This document shows, piece after piece, positions 1 to 8,929 of a stretch of DNA of 64,000 bases. A model generated the notes under the pieces. That model had not been told where the DNA came from and did not search any database. It was given only the letters and a program-made list of their open reading frames with translations. The first letter of the stretch is position 1. The number at the start of each line of letters is the position of its first letter. This DNA is from Clostridia bacterium (lineage in GTDB: Bacteria > Bacillota > Clostridia > Oscillospirales > Acutalibacteraceae). Location of the stretch: contig JAFQEL010000024.1 in NCBI GenBank assembly GCA_017399065.1, positions 81,474-145,473 of the forward strand. The letters run 5' to 3'. The position numbers were made by a program, and so were the translations under genes.

Positions 1-139
1 GTTCTTTGATATCACGCGAAACCGTAGCCTGCGTAACATCAAGTCCGTGTTCCTTAAGAGCACTAAGGAGTTCTTCCTGAGTAGAAATATCCTGTTGTTC
101 AATAACCTTCAGAATAAGTTCAAGCCTTTTCTTTTTCAT
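1..139 (-). CDS. argR: Arginine repressor ArgR, N-terminal part (truncated by window edge)
   Basis: The first 46 codons are visible, starting at ATG 139-137. They encode a winged-helix DNA-binding domain with the ArgR pattern: a basic start ([13 protein letters not shown]), an S/TQEEL helix, and the recognition helix [11 protein letters not shown]. ArgR family proteins are arginine-responsive hexameric regulators of arginine synthesis and breakdown. The gene lies 11 bp downstream of nadK on the same strand, the usual position in the Clostridia xseA-dxs-tlyA-nadK-argR-recN cluster. The C-terminal arginine-binding domain lies outside the window. Confidence 0.9.
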   Translation of the reverse strand, partial: MKKKRLELILKVIEQQDISTQEELLSALKEHGLDVTQATVSRDIKE

Positions 140-150
140 TTTATCGCCCC

Positions 151-1005
151 TTAAGGATGTAACATTTTTGAATTGAGTATCTCAATAAAGCTGTCAGATT
201 TAATTCTGATAAAATCAGCAGCAAGTTCTGCTTTCTGTACAACTACACTGCAACCTGCCCCTATCGAAACCGGAGGTTCCCCGTCACAGGAAACGCAAAG
301 CTCAGTTTCGTCGTCTTTAGTGGCATATACGAGCATTCTTTCATCAGGTCTGAAAACTATAGGATGACTGAACAGAGAATGGTTGCATATCGGCGTAAGT
401 ATTATACTGTCGATAGTCGGTGCAACGACAGGGCCACCTGCGGAAAGCGAGTAAGCAGTTGAGCCGGTAGGTGTAGCAAAAATAACACCGTCACCCCAGT
501 AATTATTTACAAGCCGACCGTTACTCTCAACAGTTACTTCTATAATCGTCCTGTTAACTCTGCGAACAAAAACAGCATCGTTTATGCAGTTAAAACGATG
601 GACACACATACCTGATTCATCAAAAATCATAACGTCAAGCATCATTCGCTTATCAACAGAATATTCACCCTCAAAAAGCTTCGAAAGCAAATCAAGCTCA
701 TTACGCTCAAGACCCGCCATAAAACCGAGTTTTCCGGAATTTATACCAAGAATCGGCTTTCCGTACAGAGCGGCAATTTTGCCTGAATGAAGAATTGTAC
801 CGTCACCGCCTATAGCTATGACAGCATCACATTGTTTCACGGCATTGTCAACTGTTTCAAATACAACATCATCAAATGAATACTCTTCAGCAGCATAATC
901 AACAATTAGAATTTCTGCACCGTATTTTTTAAGCTGCAAAACAACCTCATCCGTTGTTTTTAAGGCATACTCCCTTGTAAGGTTTGGTATAACCGCAACC
1001 TTCAT
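151..1005 (-). CDS. nadK: NAD kinase
   Basis: ATP (or polyphosphate)-dependent NAD kinase making NADP in the cytosol. With the start used here it has 284 residues, normal for the family. The family signature GGDGT is at residues 66-70, an NDAVF motif follows near the middle, and the conserved [15 protein letters not shown] loop is present. The frame is open up to a TTG at 1014, but GGAGG at 1019-1015 sits exactly 9 nt before ATG 1005, so ATG 1005 is preferred. It is 16 bp downstream of tlyA and is probably co-transcribed with dxs-tlyA. Confidence 0.95.
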   Translation of the reverse strand: MKVAVIPNLTREYALKTTDEVVLQLKKYGAEILIVDYAAEEYSFDDVVFETVDNAVKQCDAVIAIGGDGTILHSGKIAALYGKPILGINSGKLGFMAGLERNELDLLSKLFEGEYSVDKRMMLDVMIFDESGMCVHRFNCINDAVFVRRVNRTIIEVTVESNGRLVNNYWGDGVIFATPTGSTAYSLSAGGPVVAPTIDSIILTPICNHSLFSHPIVFRPDERMLVYATKDDETELCVSCDGEPPVSIGAGCSVVVQKAELAADFIRIKSDSFIEILNSKMLHP

Positions 1006-1021
1006 ACAATACAACCTCCGA

Positions 1022-1828
1022 TTAATCTTTATCGAGTGCTTCGTGAGAATTATTTACGACAACAGAAGCATCAATTTCAGGCTCATCAATATCTGTTTTA
1101 GTTATGTAAAGCAAATATTCAATATTGCCTTCAGGACCCTTTACCGGTGAAAAATCAAGACCTTTTATTTTAAATCCGCTTTCCCTTGCGTAGCCGACAC
1201 AATTATCAATAACTTCAAGATGTACAGCTTTATCACGCACAACGCCCTTTTTACCGATTTTTTCTCTACCTGCCTCAAACTGAGGCTTAACAAGACAAAC
1301 AGCTTCGCCGTCAGCTTTAAGAAGAGAAAACATAACAGGAAGTATCAGCTTTAATGAGATAAACGAAACATCGACACTGGAAAAATCTATTTCATCAGGC
1401 ACCTGTTCACGAGTAACATAGCGGAAATTCGTACGTTCAAGATTAATTACTCTTTCATCACTTCTTAATTTCCAGGCAAGCTGACCGTAACCGACATCTA
1501 TTGAATAGACCTTTACGGCACCGTTTATCAGCATACAGTCAGTAAAACCGCCGGTAGAAGCACCAACATCCATACAGATTTTGCCGTCAAGTGATAGCCC
1601 GAAGGATTTCATGGCTTTATCAAGCTTATAGCCTCCTCTGCTGACAAAAGGCATCTTTTCGCCTCTCACTTCAATCTTATCATCAGGTTTTACGTTATCA
1701 CCTGCTTTAAGCGATTTTTGTCCGTTTACGTAAACCTGACCCGCCATAATAAGAGCTTTTGCCTTTTCTCGGCTTTCGGTAAGACCAAGCTCGAATAAAG
1801 CAACATCAAGTCTTTTTTTATCACTCAC
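1022..1828 (-). CDS. tlyA: TlyA-family 2'-O-methyltransferase (S4 plus FtsJ domains)
   Basis: A 268-residue protein with an N-terminal S4 RNA-binding domain (about residues 1-60, ending in the VNGQ turn) and a C-terminal FtsJ-like Rossmann methyltransferase domain. It has the SRGGYKLDKA motif, the SAM loop DVGASTGGFTDC and the KPQFE motif. In the characterised mycobacterial TlyA the substrate is ribosomal RNA ribose; Firmicute homologues (YqxC) are usually annotated as rRNA methyltransferase/hemolysin A. I chose GTG 1828 because GGAGG at 1840-1836 is 8 nt upstream. It overlaps the end of dxs by 8 nt, indicating translational coupling. Confidence 0.88.
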   Translation of the reverse strand: MSDKKRLDVALFELGLTESREKAKALIMAGQVYVNGQKSLKAGDNVKPDDKIEVRGEKMPFVSRGGYKLDKAMKSFGLSLDGKICMDVGASTGGFTDCMLINGAVKVYSIDVGYGQLAWKLRSDERVINLERTNFRYVTREQVPDEIDFSSVDVSFISLKLILPVMFSLLKADGEAVCLVKPQFEAGREKIGKKGVVRDKAVHLEVIDNCVGYARESGFKIKGLDFSPVKGPEGNIEYLLYITKTDIDEPEIDASVVVNNSHEALDKD

Positions 1829-3686
1829 CGAATGCACCTCCGACAATCTCAATCATTGAGTCAGTATCAAGATTATTTTTCGCAATTGTAGACGCTACGC
1901 TACCCTGTTCAACAAAACAGTAATCAACAGCAGTAAGTTTATATTCGCCACTGTAGCCTGCTTCGAGTAAACGAAGAGCAAGTTTTTCTCCGACACCGCC
2001 GTTCTGAATTCCTTCTTCAAAGAAATATATTGCACGGCTGTCTTTAAGCACTTCAACTATGCTCGAATCAAGCGGCTTTATTTTATTGATCTTTACAATA
2101 CGAATATTTTTACCCTGCTCTTTAAGTATTTTATAAGCTTTGCAGGCATTGCCGAAAATTCTGCCGTAGGTTACAAGTGAAACTTCGGCATCTTCTTCTC
2201 CGTAAATATCAAATACATCATAAGAAGGGTTGAAATCAGCCGGTATTTCACATTCACTGCCTCTCGGATAACGTATTGCAATAACGTTACTGTCCTTATA
2301 AACAGCCTTATACATATCTTTACGCATTTCATCATAAGTTGAAGGAGCGTAAATTGTGAAATTCGATATTGTGTTCATAAATGCGACGTCAAAAATACCT
2401 TGATGCGTTTCGCCGTCTTCACCGACAAAACCTGCACGGTCAACAGCAATAATCATTTTCTGTTTCTGTAAAGCCGCATCGTGAATAAGCTGATCATAAC
2501 ACCGCTGAAGAAATGTTGAATAAACAACAAAAAACGGAATCATACCGCCTTTTGACAAACCCGATGCAAAAACGACGGCATGTTCTTCAGCAATACCGAC
2601 ATCAAAAAATCTGTCTGAATAGTTCTGTGCATATTCGCTCAGACCTGTTCCCAATGACATTGCTGCAGTAATAGCACAAATACGTGCATCTTTCGAAGCA
2701 AGCTCGCAGAGATATTTACCGAATTCATCAGAGAAATTAGGACCTTTAGCAACCGTCTCACCTGTGTCCATATCAAATTTAGATATACCGTGAAACTCGG
2801 AGGGATTCTGCTCAGCAAGTTCATAACCCTTACCTTTTTTTGTATGAACATGAAGCAAAACGGGACGGTCAATATTTTTGGCTTCTTCAAGCACCTCAGT
2901 AAGTTTGTGAATATTATGCCCGTCAACCGGACCCATGTAACGGAAACCGAGATCCTCAAACATATTGCTGTTATAAAGCTTGTTCTTGATTGATGTTTTT
3001 AATTTATAAACTCCTGATGACAACTTTCTACCGATAAGAGGGATATGATTAAGTGTGCGTTCAAGACTTGCTTTAAGGCGGAAATACTGTCTTGTTGTAC
3101 GGATGTTTGTCAGATATTTTGATATTGAACCGACGTTCTGAGAAATAGACATTTCATTATCATTAAGCACCACTATCAGTTTGGCGTCTTTATTCCTGCC
3201 GGCATTATTAATTGCCTCATAAGCAAGTCCGCCTGTAAAAGCGCCGTCACCTATAACAGCAACGGTATAATTCTTTGATCCTTTAATCACTTCAGAAACA
3301 CTGATACCGTATGCCGAAGAAATTGAAGTACTGCTGTGACCGGTAAAAAAAACATCGTGTTCACTTTCGTTAGGACGAGGAAATCCGGAAAGACCGCCCT
3401 CCGTACGGATAGTCGAAAACCTGTCATATCTGCCGGTAAGCAGTTTATGAGTATATATCTGATGACCCACGTCAAAAACGAACTTGTCCTTTGGCGAATA
3501 AAAACATTTATGAAGTGCAATTGTAAGCTCTACAACGCCTAAATTTGAAGCAAGATGACCGCCGTTTTTTGACACGGTAGATATAAGCTCATATCTTATC
3601 TGAGAAGCAAGCTCATCAAGCTCATCATAGCTTAATTTCTTAATATCATCAGGAGATTTAATATTTTTCAGAATTGAATTATTCAT
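1821..3686 (-). CDS. dxs: 1-deoxy-D-xylulose-5-phosphate synthase
   Basis: A thiamine-diphosphate enzyme that condenses pyruvate with glyceraldehyde 3-phosphate, the first step of the MEP isoprenoid pathway. It has 621 residues, typical length. The ThDP-binding GDGAFTGG...NDNEMSIS stretch, the DVGHQIYTHKLLTGR segment and the central DRAGFVGEDGETHQG motif are all present. The start is ATG 3686, preceded by GGAG at 8 nt; a TTG at 3707 lacks a site. It follows ispA by 21 bp, so two steps of isoprenoid synthesis are adjacent. Confidence 0.96.
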   Translation of the reverse strand: MNNSILKNIKSPDDIKKLSYDELDELASQIRYELISTVSKNGGHLASNLGVVELTIALHKCFYSPKDKFVFDVGHQIYTHKLLTGRYDRFSTIRTEGGLSGFPRPNESEHDVFFTGHSSTSISSAYGISVSEVIKGSKNYTVAVIGDGAFTGGLAYEAINNAGRNKDAKLIVVLNDNEMSISQNVGSISKYLTNIRTTRQYFRLKASLERTLNHIPLIGRKLSSGVYKLKTSIKNKLYNSNMFEDLGFRYMGPVDGHNIHKLTEVLEEAKNIDRPVLLHVHTKKGKGYELAEQNPSEFHGISKFDMDTGETVAKGPNFSDEFGKYLCELASKDARICAITAAMSLGTGLSEYAQNYSDRFFDVGIAEEHAVVFASGLSKGGMIPFFVVYSTFLQRCYDQLIHDAALQKQKMIIAVDRAGFVGEDGETHQGIFDVAFMNTISNFTIYAPSTYDEMRKDMYKAVYKDSNVIAIRYPRGSECEIPADFNPSYDVFDIYGEEDAEVSLVTYGRIFGNACKAYKILKEQGKNIRIVKINKIKPLDSSIVEVLKDSRAIYFFEEGIQNGGVGEKLALRLLEAGYSGEYKLTAVDYCFVEQGSVASTIAKNNLDTDSMIEIVGGAFGE

Positions 3687-3707
3687 TATACCCGCTCCGA
3701 GAAGCAA

Positions 3708-4583
3708 TTATTTTGTACGTACCGAGAGCTTAACAGCATAATCGGCAAGAAACTGACCGTCATTTCCGAATACAGAAACGGCATCTACAGCCTTTTTTGT
3801 AAGTTCTTCAACCATTTCCATCGAATGTTCAATTCCTAGAAGTGACGGATAAGTGGATTTTTTATTGTCCTCATCGCTGCCGACGGGTTTACCGAGTTCT
3901 TCGGAAGTTGATGTTATATCAAGTAAATCATCTACTATCTGAAACGCTAAACCTATATTTTCGGCATAAGTTTCAGCTGCTTTGAATTTTTCATCATCAG
4001 CATTTGCAACAAGACAACCGAGCGTGCAAGCAGCATAAATAAGTCTGCCCGTTTTCAGCGCATCCGTCTTTTTGAGAGTTTCAAGCGAAATCTGCTTTCC
4101 CTCATGCTGGAGGTCCATTGTCTGACCACCGATCATACCGAGGTAACCGGCACAGTCCGCAAGCAGTTTAACAGCTTTAATTACAGTTTCAGCAGGAAGC
4201 TCAGTACCGGCCATTACCGAAAAAGCAAGAGTCAGTAAACCGTCACCCGCAAGCAAAGCAGTTGCATAATCAAATTGTTTGTGGCAAGACGGTTTTCCCC
4301 GACGAAAATCATCGTCATCCATACAAGGCAAATCATCGTGAATAAGAGAATATGTGTGTATCATCTCAAGAGCACAGGCAAACGGAACAGCAGACTCAAC
4401 GCTGCCGCCGCAAGCTCTGCAAAACTCAAGCACAAGCATCGGTCTTACACGTTTACCGCCGTTTTTAAGGCTGTAAAGCATAGCCTCAGCTACTTTATCC
4501 TCTTCATCCCCCATCAGTTTTACATATTCATAAAGAGATGAATTAATCAATGAAATGTATTCTTCAATCTTATTCAAAATCAT
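3708..4583 (-). CDS. ispA: Farnesyl diphosphate synthase (polyprenyl synthetase)
   Basis: A trans-prenyltransferase condensing IPP with DMAPP/GPP to farnesyl diphosphate. It has 291 residues, the usual length. The first Asp-rich motif is in DDLPCMDDDDFRRG and the second is DDLLD. The NGGKRVRP substrate-binding stretch and a C-terminal KS/R tail are also seen. ATG 4583 overlaps xseB by 14 nt but has only 3 nt between GGAGG and the codon; the in-frame TTG two codons later (4577) has 9 nt, so the exact start is uncertain by two residues. Confidence 0.94.
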   Translation of the reverse strand: MILNKIEEYISLINSSLYEYVKLMGDEEDKVAEAMLYSLKNGGKRVRPMLVLEFCRACGGSVESAVPFACALEMIHTYSLIHDDLPCMDDDDFRRGKPSCHKQFDYATALLAGDGLLTLAFSVMAGTELPAETVIKAVKLLADCAGYLGMIGGQTMDLQHEGKQISLETLKKTDALKTGRLIYAACTLGCLVANADDEKFKAAETYAENIGLAFQIVDDLLDITSTSEELGKPVGSDEDNKKSTYPSLLGIEHSMEMVEELTKKAVDAVSVFGNDGQFLADYAVKLSVRTK

Positions 4584-4779
4584 CTTCCTCCGAACCATCC
4601 TCGGTAAGTCTGACAATTTTCTGTTCAGCTGTATCGAGACAATTTTTACAGTAAACAGCAAGCTTATTAGCTTCTTCGAACAGTTCGAGCGATTTTTCAA
4701 GCGGAATACTTCCTCGCTCAAGCTCCTCAACTATTTTCTCAAGCTTATCAAGTGCTTTTTCGTACGTTATATTTTTCAT
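4570..4779 (-). CDS. xseB: Exodeoxyribonuclease VII small subunit
   Basis: A 69-residue helical protein with the XseB signature: ITYEKALDKLEKIVEELE near the N-terminus, then GSIPLEKSLELFEEA, and a Glu/Asp-rich tail. XseB caps the ends of XseA in the exonuclease VII complex, which degrades single-stranded DNA in both directions. ATG 4779 has GAGG 5 nt upstream; a TTG at 4794 overlaps the xseA stop. It is immediately downstream of xseA. Confidence 0.93.
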   Translation of the reverse strand: MKNITYEKALDKLEKIVEELERGSIPLEKSLELFEEANKLAVYCKNCLDTAEQKIVRLTEDGSEEDDFE

Positions 4780-4790
4780 ATAATCCTCAA

Positions 4791-5996
4791 TCAATAAATA
4801 GTTTTTTTAATAGGTTTACAATCTATTTCACCGTCTGAAAAACGTATAACAATATCATTATTCATATCAATATTGCCGGCTGATCCGACAATTTTTTCAT
4901 TAACATAAACTGCCGCATATCCGCGGGAAAGAACTTTCAGCGGACTAAGAGCGTCAAGTTTCACGCAAGCAGCAGAAAAACTTAAAACTTTGTCATTAAA
5001 AATATTACGCTGAGCGGAAAGTAAACGGTTAAGCAATATATCAAGCGTCTGTCTGGCATTTTCAATCGGTGAAAGCGGATTTTTCAGCACTCGGCTGTTG
5101 GAAACAGAATCAATATATGACCTTTCCGTTATTATTTGGTTTTTAAGAATATTGGCCGAATGTAACATCAAGCTTTCAATATATGAATACTGTTCACGCC
5201 AATCGGGAACCGCAAGCTCAGCTGCTGCAGACGGAGTTGGAGCTCGTAAATCTGCAACGAAATCACAAATTGTAAAATCCGTTTCATGACCTACAGCAGA
5301 TATAACGGGAATCTTGCTTCGGCTGACTGCAAGAGCCACCTTTTCCTCATTAAAAGCCCATAAATCCTCAATTGATCCGCCGCCCCTGCCTACAATAAGA
5401 ACATCAGCCGCTGAATGAAGATTAATTAAATCTATTGCATCAGCAATCTGACCGGCAGCCGAAGACCCTTGGACCTGAACAGGGCAAAAAACAATTTCAG
5501 CAAGCGGAAAACGTCTTCCGAGAACATTGATGATATCTCTAACCGCTGCCCCGGTCGGCGAAGTTATTACGCCCACACGTCTGGGTATAGAAGGTATTGA
5601 TTTTTTCCGTGAATCATCAAACAAGCCCTGAGCTTCAAGCTTTGCTTTCAGTTGCTCAAATGCAATATTAAGTGCACCTACACCGTCAGGCTGCATATCA
5701 TCGGCATATAACTGATACTGACCGTCACGCTCAAAAACAGATATTCTTCCGCGGATTATAACTCTCATACCGTTTTCAGGCGTGAAACGCAATCGCTGAG
5801 CACTGCTTCTGAACATAACAACTTTAATTGCCGACTCACTGTCTTTCACAGAAAAATAAAAATGACCGGTACGGTAATGATTGGTAAAATTAGATATCTC
5901 ACCTACTACAAACAAATTGGAAAGATTAGAGTCTCCGTCAATAACCGACTTAATATATTTGTTGATCTGCCCTACTGTCAAGACAGGAATATTCAT
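4791..5996 (-). CDS. xseA: Exodeoxyribonuclease VII large subunit
   Basis: A 401-residue XseA. It has an N-terminal OB-fold (about residues 1-105, with VVGEISNF) and a catalytic domain containing GVITSPTGAAVRDI and GRGGGSIEDLWAFNEE. A helical region follows, ending in the SRGYAAVY segment. The start ATG overlaps the stop of the upstream M22 gene (ATGA). It is slightly shorter than the roughly 450-residue E. coli protein, as is common in Firmicutes. Confidence 0.95.
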   Translation of the reverse strand: MNIPVLTVGQINKYIKSVIDGDSNLSNLFVVGEISNFTNHYRTGHFYFSVKDSESAIKVVMFRSSAQRLRFTPENGMRVIIRGRISVFERDGQYQLYADDMQPDGVGALNIAFEQLKAKLEAQGLFDDSRKKSIPSIPRRVGVITSPTGAAVRDIINVLGRRFPLAEIVFCPVQVQGSSAAGQIADAIDLINLHSAADVLIVGRGGGSIEDLWAFNEEKVALAVSRSKIPVISAVGHETDFTICDFVADLRAPTPSAAAELAVPDWREQYSYIESLMLHSANILKNQIITERSYIDSVSNSRVLKNPLSPIENARQTLDILLNRLLSAQRNIFNDKVLSFSAACVKLDALSPLKVLSRGYAAVYVNEKIVGSAGNIDMNNDIVIRFSDGEIDCKPIKKTIY

Positions 5997-6934
5997 AAAT
6001 CATTCTCCATAATAGCCGTAAGCACAGCTGTACCTACTGCGTTATCGCATGAAAATTCAGGCTTTGCAAATATTGCATCGTATTTCTCGCCAAGTTTTTT
6101 GCTGATTATACTGTTACTCATAACACCACCTGAAAAAACCAGAGGTATTTTGCCGTATTTATCAAGTAAAACATCGGTCATTGCATCAAGATTTGCACAA
6201 ATATATTCAATACAGTAACGTGCTGTCTTTTCTTTACTTTCGCCATCGTCAAGCATTTTTTTACATTTGTTTTCAATACCCGAAAGCGAACAGTCACAAC
6301 CCTTAATAACAGGTTTAACTTTAATGCTATCATTATACCTGCAAGCAAGCTCATCAAGTTGTTTGCCGGCAGGAAATGTTAAACCCATAGCAACTCCGAC
6401 TCTGTCAACAGCCTGTCCGGCTTTTAAATCGAGTGATGAAGCAACAATCTGAGTACAGCAGATGTTTTCACAGTCAGGCTCAACAATAACAGCTTCGGTT
6501 GTACCGCCGGAAACATGAAAAGCAATAAAACGCTCTTTAAACAAATCCAATCTACCGGCAGAAAACAAAGCAGCGGCAATATGACCTTGTTGATGCGAAA
6601 ATCTTCTGAGCCGAAGACTGTTTGCACCGGAAAACGCAACAGCAGCACTGATACCCGCAAGAAAACAAGGCATATAAGAACCACTTTCACTGCGCGGGGT
6701 TTCCGAAACACCTACAGCATCGATCTTCGACAGATCACACTTCTCGCTCAATTCTCCGAACAATTGCGGCAGCTGAACAGTATGATGAAATACAGCATCA
6801 GATTGTCTCAAGCCAAGGGCTCCTTCTGCTACAGGCAATAACTTTTTCGCTTGAACGGCAATCATTTTTTCTGTATTAACCACAGCAAGAGAAGTTGTAT
6901 AATTACTTGTATCTACACCGAGATATAGCGACAT
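5993..6934 (-). CDS. TsaD-like M22 / glycoprotease-family protein (Kae1 paralogue)
   Basis: A 313-residue ASKHA-fold protein related to TsaD/Kae1. It opens with LGVDTSNYTTSLAVV (the phosphate-1-like loop) and has the metal-binding pair in HQQGH (TsaD itself has an HxxxH of this type). SGGTTEA and a late FSGGVMSN glycine loop are also present. True TsaD makes the t6A modification of tRNA with TsaB/C/E; none of those is nearby. This xseA-nusB position is typical of a Clostridia-specific paralogue whose substrate is unknown. It starts directly at the nusB stop. Confidence 0.75.
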   Translation of the reverse strand: MSLYLGVDTSNYTTSLAVVNTEKMIAVQAKKLLPVAEGALGLRQSDAVFHHTVQLPQLFGELSEKCDLSKIDAVGVSETPRSESGSYMPCFLAGISAAVAFSGANSLRLRRFSHQQGHIAAALFSAGRLDLFKERFIAFHVSGGTTEAVIVEPDCENICCTQIVASSLDLKAGQAVDRVGVAMGLTFPAGKQLDELACRYNDSIKVKPVIKGCDCSLSGIENKCKKMLDDGESKEKTARYCIEYICANLDAMTDVLLDKYGKIPLVFSGGVMSNSIISKKLGEKYDAIFAKPEFSCDNAVGTAVLTAIMENDL

Positions 6935-7330
6935 TTATTTAGCCCTCACTACTGTACCGAGAATGCCATTTACAAACGATGTATCTTCAGGTATCGAATA
7001 CTTTTTGGCAAGCTCTACAGCTTCGTTTATAGTAACACCGTCAGGTATATCATCGAAATAAAGAATTTCAGCAAGAGCAAGACGGATTATAGCTAACGAC
7101 ACTTTAGAAATTCTGTTTATTTTCCACCCCTTTGAATTTTTACTTATATATTCATCTATGCTTTCCAAATTATTACATGTAGTATGTATAAGCTTATTTG
7201 AAAAATCATCGTACTCATACATACCAAGTTCCAGAGCAAGTTCAAGTAGCTCATCTATTGTCGATTCATTATTAAATGATTTTTCAAAAAGCAGAATAAA
7301 CGCCTGCTCGCGAGCCTGTCTGCGTGTCAT
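6935..7330 (-). CDS. nusB: Transcription antitermination factor NusB
   Basis: A 131-residue all-helical NusB. The N-terminal TRRQAREQAFILLFE motif (RNA and NusE contact helix), the central WKINRISKVSLAIIRLALAE helix and the C-terminal VELAKKYSIPEDTSFVNGIL motif are canonical. NusB binds the boxA RNA with NusE (S10) to prevent premature termination, mainly in rRNA operons. GGAGG lies 9 nt before the ATG. A terminator separates it from asp23 upstream, so it may have its own promoter or depend on readthrough. Confidence 0.95.
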   Translation of the reverse strand: MTRRQAREQAFILLFEKSFNNESTIDELLELALELGMYEYDDFSNKLIHTTCNNLESIDEYISKNSKGWKINRISKVSLAIIRLALAEILYFDDIPDGVTINEAVELAKKYSIPEDTSFVNGILGTVVRAK

Positions 7331-7344
7331 AAAACAACCTCCAA

Positions 7345-7386
7345 TTTTAAAAATAAAACCCTCTGCCGATAATAAGAAGCAGAGGG
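7345..7386 (-). terminator. Rho-independent terminator between asp23 and nusB
   Basis: Perfect 8-bp stem CCCTCTGC (7359-7366) / GCAGAGGG (7379-7386) with a 12-nt loop. In the minus direction it is followed by a T-rich run (TTTTATTTTT). It lies in the 82-bp gap after asp23. Confidence 0.75.
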
Positions 7387-7412
7387 ATAAAAATAATCGG
7401 CTTTTCTTTTGA

Positions 7413-7784
7413 TTAGGTACATTTTCCTGTGATTTCTACATCTGCAACACAAACATTAACTTTTGATACAACACAACCGCCCATGCCCTGCACGGCATTT
7501 TTCACGGCAGTCTGTACCTTAGAAACAACAGAAGGTATTTTTTCACCGTCTTTTATTGTAATATAGAGCTTAATATTGTAAACCTTATCGTTTGATGATA
7601 CCTCAACATATTTAAGAGGGCCTTCAAAAATCTTAATAATGCTTCGGATATCTTTCGGTCGTTGAACCAATCTGCCTACGCCTTCAATATCTTTTGCCGC
7701 ACTCATCGCAATCGAGGCAATAACATCGTCTGAAATCACAAGCTGAGTTGCAACCGTTGAATTTTTTTCAGGCTGTTTATCCAT
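7413..7784 (-). CDS. Asp23/Gls24 family envelope stress protein
   Basis: A 123-residue Asp23-family protein: ISDDVIASIAMSAAKDIEGV near the N-terminus, a VKLYITIKDGEKIPSVV-type strand, and the VNVCVADVEI end. Family members associate with the membrane or envelope in Gram-positives; YqhY is the B. subtilis homologue in the same neighbourhood (accBC-yqhY-nusB). An ideal AGGAGG is 9 nt upstream of ATG 7784. It lies 51 bp downstream of spoIIIAH. Confidence 0.9.
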   Translation of the reverse strand: MDKQPEKNSTVATQLVISDDVIASIAMSAAKDIEGVGRLVQRPKDIRSIIKIFEGPLKYVEVSSNDKVYNIKLYITIKDGEKIPSVVSKVQTAVKNAVQGMGGCVVSKVNVCVADVEITGKCT

Positions 7785-7835
7785 AGCTTACAACCTCCTT
7801 TTTCAATATTATATCATAAAAAATAAAATAAACAA

Positions 7836-8384
7836 CTACTTTGTTTCAAATATTGTGATATTTCCGGAATTAATTTGTGTATGTTTAAGAATTATTTCTT
7901 TAATTTGTAGAGTTGACGTAGCGTCTAACTTACCTTTTTCACATACAACGTCAATCTTATCTGAATTTATCATTACCATACAGTTTAATCCGCATTTAGA
8001 TTTGACCAACGTCTCTATATCCGATTCAAGCTTTATTAAATCAGTCAGCTTAGCAAGCTGTTTTGCGGCATTATCCACAGCAGACTTTGATGCTGACGGA
8101 TCATTAATTACTTTTTTCAGCAAATCAAAAGCTTCATCATGTGTTTTTTGTCGAGTCATATTAAATTGAGCAAATGAATTCTCTCTTTCAGCGATAGCAG
8201 TTGTTTTTTCATTTGAAGAGGAAACATACTGTGCATCACCGAGTACCGAATAACTGACATTTTCCTCCGACCCTGTTTGTGATGCTTCAGGACGTGTAAA
8301 ATACCAGTTTACAAAAACTGCCGATCCGAGTGCAAGTACAAGAGCACTCATAATTATTTGTCTTTTTTTAATAATAACGTTCAT
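7836..8384 (-). CDS. spoIIIAH: Stage III sporulation protein AH
   Basis: A 182-residue single-pass membrane protein. A short basic N-terminus is followed by one TM helix (about residues 12-30, IIMSALVLALGSAVFVNWYF). An extracytoplasmic domain follows with a YscJ/FliF-like ring-building motif in its C-terminal half. SpoIIIAH on the mother-cell side pairs with forespore SpoIIQ to form the channel needed for late sigma-G activity. The NWYFTRPE stretch just after the TM is characteristic. It is the last gene of the spoIIIA operon. Confidence 0.93.
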   Translation of the reverse strand: MNVIIKKRQIIMSALVLALGSAVFVNWYFTRPEASQTGSEENVSYSVLGDAQYVSSSNEKTTAIAERENSFAQFNMTRQKTHDEAFDLLKKVINDPSASKSAVDNAAKQLAKLTDLIKLESDIETLVKSKCGLNCMVMINSDKIDVVCEKGKLDATSTLQIKEIILKHTQINSGNITIFETK

Positions 8385-8395
8385 TTCGTTCTCTC

Positions 8396-8929
8396 CTAAC
8401 TACTTATTTTTGATACGCTGATACGGTTAGCGCCAACATCAAGCACAGCTGAAAGCATTTCTGTCACAGAGTTTTTAACATACTGATTATCACCGCCTTC
8501 ACAAACAACAGCAACACCTCGCACCTTCGGAGTAACGGTTTTAAGCAGTAATCCGCCTTGATTCTTTTCGCTGTCGATAATTATATACTCACTGTCTTCA
8601 TCTGTAGAATTATCGTCTTTTGACAGACTTCCGTCTTTAGCGTAAATCGTTTCATAATCACACTCCAATGTTACAATTACCCTGGTTCTTCCTGCACCGT
8701 TTATTAATGAGATCATTTCTGAAAGCTTATTTTCAAGATCATCAGTATATTCTTTTTCGTTAAAAACGTAATTTTCATTCAATTCTGTTTTTTCAATATC
8801 ATCTTCGTTTTCATTCGGAATCGAGAATACAATCAGTATAAGTCCTAAAAATCCAAATACAATAATCAACAGTAGTCTTTTATCATTTCTGATTCGTAAT
8901 ATAATTTGATTAACCGATTCTTTTTTCAT
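8396..8929 (-). CDS. spoIIIAG: Stage III sporulation protein AG
   Basis: A 177-residue protein with one TM helix (about residues 17-36, LLLIIVFGFLGLILIVFSI) and an acidic linker. Its extracellular domain contains LSEMISLINGAGRTRVIVTLE and VRGVAVVCEGG, the signature of SpoIIIAG ring-building motifs. It forms a large ring in the SpoIIIA-SpoIIQ complex. The stop lies 11 bp before spoIIIAH, and the start abuts the spoIIIAF stop. Confidence 0.93.
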   Translation of the reverse strand: MKKESVNQIILRIRNDKRLLLIIVFGFLGLILIVFSIPNENEDDIEKTELNENYVFNEKEYTDDLENKLSEMISLINGAGRTRVIVTLECDYETIYAKDGSLSKDDNSTDEDSEYIIIDSEKNQGGLLLKTVTPKVRGVAVVCEGGDNQYVKNSVTEMLSAVLDVGANRISVSKISS

